The position numbers and the translations under genes are program-made. Shown one piece after another: positions 7,518 through 13,208 of a stretch of DNA of 25,386 nt (position 1 is the stretch's first letter; every line of letters begins with the position of its first letter). This DNA is from an uncultured Oribacterium sp. (GTDB lineage: Bacteria > Bacillota > Clostridia > Lachnospirales > Lachnospiraceae). The notes under the pieces were generated by a model that was not told the origin of the DNA, made no database searches, and was given only the letters and a program-made list of their open reading frames with translations. The stretch lies in assembly GCA_937927445.1 (NCBI GenBank), contig CALAOB010000136.1, positions 1 to 25,386 on the forward strand, in the 5' to 3' direction.

Positions 7518-8295
7518 TGCGGCGCACCGCGGCGACGAAACGCCGGATCTTCTCCGGGTCCTTCCGTCCGTCGCTTTCCAGCGAGGAACTGGCGTCGACG
7601 GCGTAAGGCTGCGCCACGCGGATCGCGTCTTCCACATTGTCGGGGGTTAATCCACCGGCGAGGAAGAAGCGTCGGCGGCAATGCTGCAGGAGCGTCCAGT
7701 CGAAACGCTCACCGGTGCCGCCGGCCCCGTGATCCAGCAGGATCTCGTCCGCCGCGGAGGTCTCCGCCCGCCGAATGTCGTCCGCACCCCCGACGCGGAA
7801 CGCCTTCACGATGCAGAGATTGCTGGATCTTTTACGGATACCGTGCATTTCATCCGAAATGCAGCCTCGCTTTTCCACCTCGCCCGAGCTGTCATCCACC
7901 GTGCGTCGCCATCGCGCACCTGCCGTCACAGACCCGGCGGAGGCGTTATCCACCGCAGGCTCACGGATTCCCACAGCGAACCGATCCCGGTACGCGGCGC
8001 GGAGCATCGCGATGTAGTCATTGTCCTCCGCGCCGTGAAGCTGCACCATGTCGAGCGGGCAATGCTCCAAGGCCTCCACGATCTCCTCGATGCGGGCGTC
8101 CACGAAGACCCCGACGGGACGGATGCGCGGGTCCAGCTGCTGACATAAAATCGCCGCCTGGGCCGGCGCAACGTAACGGCGCCGCATCGGCACGAAGATG
8201 AAACCAGCGTACTCCGGAAGGGCTGCATTGACCGCCGCTACATCCGCGGGGGTTCGCAAACCACAGATCTTGATTTTTACTTGTGTTTCCATCAT
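7510..8295 (-). CDS. trpF: Phosphoribosylanthranilate isomerase with an internal insertion
   Basis: Third step of the tryptophan branch: isomerises phosphoribosylanthranilate to CdRP. TIM barrel with catalytic Cys11 in KICGL, GVFVD (63-67), LQLHG-type VQLHGAE (84-90), VKAFRV (163-168), the acid in ILLDHG, GGTGERFDW, and LAGGLTPDNV for phosphate binding. At 261 residues it is 45-55 longer than usual. The excess lies at about residues 108-158, between VQLHGAE and VKAFRV, in a low-homology hydrophilic segment whose DNA holds a hairpin (7844-7863). The start overlaps the trpC end (TAGTGATG): ATG 8295 is five bases after AGAGGA; GTG 8298 or ATG 8292 are alternatives. Its stop codon lies in a palindromic repeat. 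Confidence 0.93.
   Translation of the reverse strand: MMETQVKIKICGLRTPADVAAVNAALPEYAGFIFVPMRRRYVAPAQAAILCQQLDPRIRPVGVFVDARIEEIVEALEHCPLDMVQLHGAEDNDYIAMLRAAYRDRFAVGIREPAVDNASAGSVTAGARWRRTVDDSSGEVEKRGCISDEMHGIRKRSSNLCIVKAFRVGGADDIRRAETSAADEILLDHGAGGTGERFDWTLLQHCRRRFFLAGGLTPDNVEDAIRVAQPYAVDASSSLESDGRKDPEKIRRFVAAVRRSL
7844..7863. repeat. Hairpin inside the trpF insertion
   Basis: TGCATTTC, loop ATCC, GAAATGCA: an 8-bp perfect stem within the extra coding segment of trpF. It does not share the GGGGTC core of the other trp palindromes, so any relation to them is unproven. Confidence 0.6.
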
Positions 8296-8297
8296 CA

Positions 8298-9188
8298 CTA
8301 TCCTCTCAGCCGGTCGATTTCTGCCTTCGGGCTGGTGGCGCGCATCAGCTGCTCGCCGATCAGGACCGCATTGACGCCGTTCCGGCGGAGGGTTTCCACG
8401 TCCTCCGGGGTGCGGATACCGGATTCGGCGACGAAGATCGTGCCGGCCGGGGCGTGCTCGCGGAGGCGAATGCTGTTGTGAATGTCGACGGTGAAGTCCT
8501 TCAGGTTCCGGTTGTTCACGCCGATGATGCGGGCGCCAGCCGCTGCTGCCGAGGCAACCTCCGCTTCGTCATGCGCTTCCACGAGGGCGGAGAGGCCGAG
8601 GGAATTGGCGATCTCGATATACGACACAAGCGTTTTCGTGTCGAGAAGCGCACAGATCAGCAGCACCGCCGAGGTTCCGAGAAGTTTCGCCTCGTAGATC
8701 ATGTACGGGTCCACCGTGAAGTCCTTGCGGAGGCAGGGCGTCTGCACTTCCGCGGCGATCGCCCGAAGGTAGTCGTCGGAGCCCAGGAACCACTTCGGCT
8801 CGGTCAGTACGGAAATCGCACTGGCGCCGGCGGCCTCGTACTGCTTCGCTATCTCGAGGTACGGGAAATCCGGCGCGATCAGGCCCTTCGACGGCGACGC
8901 CTTCTTGCACTCACAGATGAAGTGGATGTCGCCCGGTGCGCCCAGCGCCCGCTCGAAGCGGAACGGCTCCGTCCTCGACTTAATGGGGTCTGACCCCATT
9001 AAATTTTTATTAAATTTTTCTAAACTCGAGTTTATGGGGCCTGGCCCCGGTTTCCTCTCGCAGCGCAAGCGTTCTGCCTTCGCAAGCGCCAGCGCCTCTT
9101 CCCGGATCTCCTCCAGAGGTTTCTCTTCTTTTTTCTTCGCTACCCGGACTCTCGCGTAATCTGCCAGCTGATCTAAAATCGTACTCAT
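8298..9188 (-). CDS. trpC: Indole-3-glycerol phosphate synthase with an in-frame palindromic insertion
   Basis: Closes CdRP to indole-3-glycerol phosphate. Barrel motifs are present: FICECKKASPSKG (residues 90-102; catalytic Glu and Lys), LTEPKWFLGS, CLRKDFTVDPYMIYEA, LLICALL, LVEAHDEAE, GVNNRNLKDF and VAESGI. The product is 296 residues, about 30 above the usual 255-270. The excess, about residues 46-71, is translated from a two-palindrome element (8980-9048); it includes PGPGPINSSLEKF and LMGSDPIK and lies between the N-terminal helix and the first barrel strand. ATG 9188 is used because AAGGG precedes it and MSTILDQLADYARVRV is a standard TrpC start; the frame is open further upstream but unlike TrpC. 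All catalytic motifs are intact, so activity is expected. Confidence 0.95.
   Translation of the reverse strand: MSTILDQLADYARVRVAKKKEEKPLEEIREEALALAKAERLRCERKPGPGPINSSLEKFNKNLMGSDPIKSRTEPFRFERALGAPGDIHFICECKKASPSKGLIAPDFPYLEIAKQYEAAGASAISVLTEPKWFLGSDDYLRAIAAEVQTPCLRKDFTVDPYMIYEAKLLGTSAVLLICALLDTKTLVSYIEIANSLGLSALVEAHDEAEVASAAAAGARIIGVNNRNLKDFTVDIHNSIRLREHAPAGTIFVAESGIRTPEDVETLRRNGVNAVLIGEQLMRATSPKAEIDRLRG
8980..9048. repeat. Two-palindrome element inside the trpC coding sequence
   Basis: First palindrome TTAATGGGGTC-T-GACCCCATTAA (8980-9002). An AT-rich spacer follows, then TAAACTCGAGTTTA (9020-9033) and the second core GGGGCC-T-GGCCCC (9036-9048). The order and spacing match the doublet upstream of trpD (10430-10511). 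In the second core both arms changed together relative to GGGGTC/GACCCC, keeping the pairing. The unit is translated in frame on the minus strand. Confidence 0.92.
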
Positions 9189-9238
9189 TTCCAATCCCTT
9201 TCGGTCATCGCAGCCCCGCCCCATGAAGTAATCCATCT

Positions 9239-9290
9239 GTCATCTTAAGAATTTCGTAAGAGGGTCTGACCCCATTAAATTTTTATAAAC
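9239..9290. repeat. Palindromic element, trpD-trpC gap
   Basis: 51 of 52 positions match 7466-7517. The core is AGGGTCTGACCCC, with one broken pair. It lies seven bases after the trpD stop, in the 109-base gap before trpC, as the related copy lies at the 3' end of trpF. Confidence 0.9.
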
Positions 9291-9297
9291 CGGCGGC

Positions 9298-10320
9298 TCA
9301 GCTGTTGCTGACGGCGATGACGCGATTCAGTGTGTCGAGGGCCTTCCGGGAGTCGATGAGCTCGGCGGCGAGCTTAATGCCATCCGCAAGGCTGTCGGCG
9401 GCCTTCGCTACGTAGAGGGCGGCGCCGGCGTTCAGGAGGACGATGTTTCGCTTCGTTCCGGTGATGGTCCCGTTCAGGATACCGCGCGTGATCTCAGCAT
9501 TGTCCGCGGCCGTACCGCCCACGATTTCGTCCTTTGTGCCACGGGTGAGGCCGAAATCCTCCGGCTGGATGACCGAGGTCCGGTAGAAGCCGTCGCGGAT
9601 CTCGCAGATCGTCGTCGGGGCGCTCGCGGAGATCTCGTCGAGGCGGTCCTGGCCGTACACCACGAGGCCGCGCTTCACGCCGAGCGCGCTCAGCACCTTC
9701 GCCACCGGCTCGACGAGGTACTCATCGTAGACGCCGAGGAGGAACATCTCCGGCTTCGCCGGGTTCGTCAGCGGGCCGAGAATGTTGAAGACGGTGCGGA
9801 AGCCGAGCTCCTTGCGAATCGGGCCGACGTACTTCATCGCGGCGTGGTACTTCTGCGCGAACATGAAGCAGAAGCCGGCCTCCTCGAGCATCTTCCGACA
9901 CAGTGCCGGGTCCTGGGCAATGTTTACACCGAGCGCTTCGAGGCAGTCTGCGGTGCCGGACAGGGATGACGCGGCGCGGTTGCCATGCTTCGCGACCTTC
10001 ACGCCACCTGCGGCCACCACCATCGCTGCTGTGGTCGAGACATTGAACGAATGTGCACCATCGCCGCCGGTACCGACGATCTCGAGCACCTCCATGCCCG
10101 GATGCTCGACCGGCGTCGCCAGCGAACGCATCGCGGTGGCACAGCCAGAGATTTCGTCGATGGTCTCGGCCTTCGTGGACTTCGTAGACAGCGCCGCGAG
10201 GAAGGCCGCGTTCTGTGTCGCGCTGGTCTCGCCCCGCATGATTTCGAGCATGGTCTCCCGTGCCTCCTCGTAGCTCAGATCTTCCTTGTTGACGATTTTG
10301 ATGATGGCTTCCTTAATCAT
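9298..10320 (-). CDS. trpD: Anthranilate phosphoribosyltransferase
   Basis: Transfers phosphoribose from PRPP to anthranilate, the second committed step. The 340 residues match the type III phosphoribosyltransferase fold. GTGGDG (83-88) binds PRPP, SFNVST (91-96) follows it, and KHGNRA (111-116) is the conserved anthranilate/PRPP loop. GPLTNP, normally conserved further on, is also present. AAGGAG lies five bases before ATG. It is the first gene after the T-box leader, 200 bases from the leader terminator, and in this genome is separated from trpE and trpG by about 12.5 kb. No glutamine amidotransferase fusion. Confidence 0.98.
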   Translation of the reverse strand: MIKEAIIKIVNKEDLSYEEARETMLEIMRGETSATQNAAFLAALSTKSTKAETIDEISGCATAMRSLATPVEHPGMEVLEIVGTGGDGAHSFNVSTTAAMVVAAGGVKVAKHGNRAASSLSGTADCLEALGVNIAQDPALCRKMLEEAGFCFMFAQKYHAAMKYVGPIRKELGFRTVFNILGPLTNPAKPEMFLLGVYDEYLVEPVAKVLSALGVKRGLVVYGQDRLDEISASAPTTICEIRDGFYRTSVIQPEDFGLTRGTKDEIVGGTAADNAEITRGILNGTITGTKRNIVLLNAGAALYVAKAADSLADGIKLAAELIDSRKALDTLNRVIAVSNS

Positions 10321-10429
10321 TTCTGCTCCTTTCAGCTCGCGCTGTTATCCCATCGGTGCATCTCTTTTCCCTGTCGCCGCCTGCGTTCATGGGCTGCCAC
10401 ACTCGTCGACGGACGAAACCGGCCTCCCG

Positions 10430-10511
10430 AAAATTTAATGGGGTCTGACCCCATTAAATTTTTATACAGTTTTTCTAAACTCAAGTTTATGGGGTCAGAC
10501 CCCATAAACTT
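10430..10511. repeat. Two-palindrome element between the T-box terminator and trpD
   Basis: First palindrome AAAATTTAATGGGGTC-T-complement (10430-10462, 33 nt, perfect). The spacer is TTATACAGTTTTTCTAAACTC, shown here as its two ends TTATACAG and CTAAACTC. Second palindrome AAGTTTATGGGGTC-A-complement (10483-10511, 29 nt, perfect). Same layout as the copy in trpC. It is transcribed only when the T-box reads through. The remaining trpD leader (10321-10429) shows the ribosome binding site and no gene. Confidence 0.92.
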
Positions 10512-10520
10512 CTGCGGCAA

Positions 10521-10562
10521 TAAAAAAGTCCCTGATGAAACGATCTACGTTTCATCAGGGAC
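10521..10562 (-). terminator. T-box-controlled intrinsic terminator
   Basis: On the minus strand GTCCCTGATGAAACG, a five-base loop, the complementary arm, then TTTTTTA. The 15-bp perfect stem (10528-10562) with a T-run is a classic terminator. Its 5' arm competes with the T-box antiterminator sequence. Confidence 0.95.
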
Positions 10563-10938
10563 GATTGAACTTTCTCAGTCGCGGTGCCACCTTGATTCAC
10601 AGTGAATCTGAAAATACAGATTTCCTGTGCGCTTAACTGGATACCAGCATATCCATGGCAACTGACGTATGCCTTACGTCGTGAAATACTTGAGTGTTTT
10701 GGCAGGATAGGTTGACTCGGTCCCAGGGAAGGACCTTCGTCAATTCCTTCGGAACGCAATCGGAGATTGCGCCATATCGGTCGGGATTTTCTGATGAAAA
10801 TCCCTCGCTCGTTCATCACGCCCTCGGCGGTCCATTTGCATGCGGGTGCTACCACCGGGATTCCACCACCCCCGGCTCTCTGAGGATTCCTTTGCATACG
10901 TTATTTCCGCTTCATCGGTTTAAAGTGTTGTATTTGGT
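10521..10938 (-). promoter_or_regulatory. Tryptophan-specific T-box riboswitch leader of trpDCFBA
   Basis: Read on the minus strand. The Stem I base GCGG (10910-10907) pairs with CCGC (10830-10827). Next comes an internal loop whose 3' side CAAATGGA carries the specifier UGG (10834-10832), followed by A; TATGC pairs with GCATG above it. The distal arm has AGAGAG and GGTGGTGGAA-type motifs. The T-box motif AAGGTGGCACCGCG is at 10593-10580; its UGGC would pair with a GCCA end, fitting the G73 discriminator of tRNA-Trp. The terminator follows. Uncharged tRNA-Trp should bind specifier and T-box, favour the antiterminator and allow transcription of trpD onward. Stem II/III are not fully resolved by eye. 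Confidence 0.93.
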
Positions 10939-10945
10939 TGTGCCT

Positions 10946-10974
10946 ATCGTACTGCGATTGCGCCCGGACCGCAA
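10946..10974 (-). promoter_or_regulatory. Probable promoter of the trp T-box transcript
   Basis: On the minus strand TTGCGG (10974-10969), 17 bases, TACGAT (10951-10946). The predicted start near 10938 puts about 20 bases before Stem I of the T-box. The boxes match consensus only at 3 and 4 of 6 positions; the call rests mainly on spacing and location. Confidence 0.45.
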
Positions 10975-11044
10975 GCAGATTTTCTGAAACAGTCATGCTT
11001 CTTTTTCATAGCAGCCAGAGCCGCTCAGGCACTGTAAGCGCTTC

Positions 11045-11112
11045 AAAACAGCATCGTGCCTACGGAAATCGAGTGTTTTCGCTCGGTACCGTAGGTACGA
11101 TGCCGCAGTTTT
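11045..11112. repeat. Large imperfect inverted repeat upstream of the T-box promoter
   Basis: GCATCGTGCCTACGG (11051-11065) pairs with CCGTAGGTACGATGC (11089-11103), one mismatch. Outer AAAAC/GTTTT and inner CGAG/CTCG extend it. A further half copy, CGTAGGCACGA, lies at 11145-11155. There is no coding frame of note in 10990-11200. It could be a mobile palindromic element, an operator or a small RNA; nothing in the sequence decides. Confidence 0.6.
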
Positions 11113-11203
11113 CGGTACATCATGCCTGATTTCGACACCGCCATCGTAGGCACGACGTGTCTAAATCATGAGAATCATGCCTGCGATGCCCCGAAGCGCA
11201 GTG

Positions 11204-11239
11204 AAAAACCGCCCGAGTCTGATCGACCGGACGGCTTTT
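11204..11239 (-). terminator. Terminator after the galactoside/dehydratase operon
   Basis: On the minus strand AAAAGCCGTCCGGTC, loop GATCA, then GACTCGGGCGGTTTTT. The stem closes through G-U pairs in the minus-strand RNA and ends in a T-run. It lies 45 bases after the stop of the IlvD-family gene. Confidence 0.8.
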
Positions 11240-11284
11240 CACAAATGCTATTAGGGTTGGAGAATATCTATCGCAAAAATGGAA

Positions 11285-13072
11285 TTACTCCATATATGCG
11301 CCCTTCATCGGGCTGACGGCGTGCTGTGCGTAGAGCTTCAGCAGGCCCTTCGTGTACTTCTGTGGCTTTGGCTGCCACTTCGCGCGACGCTCGGCGAGGA
11401 TGGCGTCCATCTCCTCCGGGGTCTTCGGCTCACCCTTCACGCCGACGATGGCAAGCAGGCGCTGCTCCACATCGATCTGGATGAGATCGTCCTTCTCGAC
11501 AAGTGCGATCGGTCCGCCGACGGCAGCCTCCGGGCTGACATGTCCGATGACCGGACCACGACTCGCGCCGGAGAAACGGCCATCCGTGATCAGAGCGACA
11601 CTGGATGCAAGCTTCGGATCCGCGCAGATCGCCTCACCGGTGTAGAACATCTCCGGCATACCACTGCCACGCGGTCCCTCGTAACGGATGAAGATCGCGT
11701 CGCCCGGCTTCACTTCGCCGTCGAGTACGGCGGCAATGCAGGCTTCCTCACTGTCATATGGCTTCGCGGTCAGCGTCGCCTTCATCATCTCCTTCGGGCA
11801 GGCGGTGTGCTTGATGACACAGCCCTCCGGTGCCAGGTTACCCTTGAGGATCGCGATGCTGCCGTTGGTTCCCTTTGCATTGTCAAAGCTGTGGATGATA
11901 TCCTCTCTCGTCACCTCACGGCTGAGGCCGGCGGTCTTCTCCTTCAGGATCTCATCACAGTGCTCGTAGAAGCCGTTCTTCTTCAGCTCCTCGAGGTTCT
12001 CGCCGAGGGTCTTACCGGTGACGGTCATGACGTCAAGGTGGAGCATCGACTTGATCTCCTCCATGACACGTGGTACGCCACCTGCATAGTAGAAGTACTG
12101 TGCAGGCCAGTCGCCGGACGGACGGATGTTCAGAAGATAATGTGCACCACGGTGCATGCGGTCGAAGGTCTCCGCATCGATCTCGATGCCGAACTCATGT
12201 GCGACCGCCGGAAGGTGCATGGTTGCATTGGTCGAACCGGAAATCGCAGCGTGAACCATGATGGCGTTCTCGAAGCTCTCCTTCGTCACGATATCCTTTG
12301 CGGTGATGCCCTTCTTCACGAGCTCCATGAGCTGCTTTCCGGCATCATACGCTGCCTGCCGGAGTTCCGGTGCCGTGGCTGGCATCAGTGCGGTGCCCGG
12401 AAGCATTAGCCCAAGGGCCTCTGCCATAACCTGCATCGTGGAGGCGGTGCCCATGAAAGAGCAGGCGCCACAGCTCGGGCAGGCGTTGTGCTTATAGTAG
12501 TCGAGCTGGCTGTTCGGGATCACGCCGGTCTTCTCCCAGGCGTCGAACTTACCGATCTGCTCGAGGGTCAGAAGCTCGTTGATGGCGCAGGCCGGATCGT
12601 CAACGACGTACTCCTTCGGGAGTGTGTGGGCCTCCATGACACCACCGGTAACGACGATCGCGCTCATGTCCTTGAGACGACCGATGCTCATCAGCATGGC
12701 CGGCATGGACTTATCGCAGCTCGCGATGAAGACGCCGCCATCATATACGCTGGCGTTTGCCTGTGCCTCGACGAGGTTGGTGATCGCATCGCGGTGTGCG
12801 AGCGAGTAGTTGATGCCGTCGTGGCCCTGTGCGATACCATCGCACATATCGGTTGCGAAGTAGCGGGCTGCCTTACCACCATTCTCGTTGACGGCCTGCA
12901 CTGCCTGCTTCACGAACTGATCGAGGTGTGCGCTGCCCGGATGACTGTCGCCGAAGGTGCTCTCCACCATGATCTGCGGCTTGCTAAGGTCCTCGACCTT
13001 CCAGCCCATACCCATCTTCAGCGGATCATTCTCCGGTGCCAGTGTACGCACTTCCTGTGAACGTAATTTCAT
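11285..13072 (-). CDS. ilvD: IlvD/Edd-family dehydratase (dihydroxy-acid or sugar-acid dehydratase)
   Basis: Iron-sulphur dehydratase of 595 residues. Seen: DSHPGSAHLD (42-51), CDGIAQGHDG (77-86), CDKSMPAMLM (C119), CPSCGACSFMGTASTM (C201, C204) and ITDGRFSGASRGPVIGHVSPEA, which contains the presumed catalytic serine and metal ligands. Known family members dehydrate dihydroxy acids (valine/isoleucine synthesis) or sugar acids. The CDK and GTASTM signatures differ from canonical IlvD (CDKxxPGMLM, GGMYTANTM) and the latter resembles pentonate dehydratases, so the substrate is uncertain. It follows the alpha-galactosidase on the same strand with no terminator between, which favours a sugar-acid role by context only. 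ATG 13072 is set by AGGAGG eight bases upstream; the open upstream extension to 13192 looks non-coding. Confidence 0.85.
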   Translation of the reverse strand: MKLRSQEVRTLAPENDPLKMGMGWKVEDLSKPQIMVESTFGDSHPGSAHLDQFVKQAVQAVNENGGKAARYFATDMCDGIAQGHDGINYSLAHRDAITNLVEAQANASVYDGGVFIASCDKSMPAMLMSIGRLKDMSAIVVTGGVMEAHTLPKEYVVDDPACAINELLTLEQIGKFDAWEKTGVIPNSQLDYYKHNACPSCGACSFMGTASTMQVMAEALGLMLPGTALMPATAPELRQAAYDAGKQLMELVKKGITAKDIVTKESFENAIMVHAAISGSTNATMHLPAVAHEFGIEIDAETFDRMHRGAHYLLNIRPSGDWPAQYFYYAGGVPRVMEEIKSMLHLDVMTVTGKTLGENLEELKKNGFYEHCDEILKEKTAGLSREVTREDIIHSFDNAKGTNGSIAILKGNLAPEGCVIKHTACPKEMMKATLTAKPYDSEEACIAAVLDGEVKPGDAIFIRYEGPRGSGMPEMFYTGEAICADPKLASSVALITDGRFSGASRGPVIGHVSPEAAVGGPIALVEKDDLIQIDVEQRLLAIVGVKGEPKTPEEMDAILAERRAKWQPKPQKYTKGLLKLYAQHAVSPMKGAYME

Positions 13073-13208
13073 GATTTTATCCTCCTGATACTCTACCCAT
13101 CTGACGTTTCCAATCCACGGCAGAGCCACGCCCGAAGAACTCTCCGAGGCACAGCTCATCTGTGGATACCCGTGACGGGTTACGTCTTTCATTTTATGAT
13201 ACTTCTAT
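13073..13208 (-). promoter_or_regulatory. Structured leader upstream of the IlvD-family gene
   Basis: On the minus strand GACGT (near 13187) and ACGTC (near 13105) could close a multi-arm fold. It would contain ACCCG-TC-ACGGGT, ATCCAC paired with GTGGAT, and AGAG paired with CTCU. AGGAGG and the start codon follow directly. No T-run terminator is present, so control, if any, would be at translation or RNA stability. It matches no riboswitch class I recognise, and chance folding in GC-rich DNA is possible. Confidence 0.35.

Noticed and set aside
6078..10511. Reading the GGGGTC palindromes as ordinary intrinsic terminators
   Set aside because: The T-rich tails are on varying sides and often face against the trp transcript, several copies come in doublets, and one is inside a coding sequence that must be transcribed through.
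6078..10511. CRISPR array
   Set aside because: Copies are irregularly spaced (from tens of bases to kilobases), separated by whole genes, with no uniform spacers and no cas genes.
11279..12409. 376-codon open frame opposite the IlvD-family gene
   Set aside because: Same reasoning: no motifs, and the opposite strand carries a conserved enzyme with a good ribosome binding site.
13073..13192. N-terminal extension of the IlvD-family protein from 13192
   Set aside because: AGGAGG directly before ATG 13072 and the normal family start there make the upstream frame unlikely to be translated with it.
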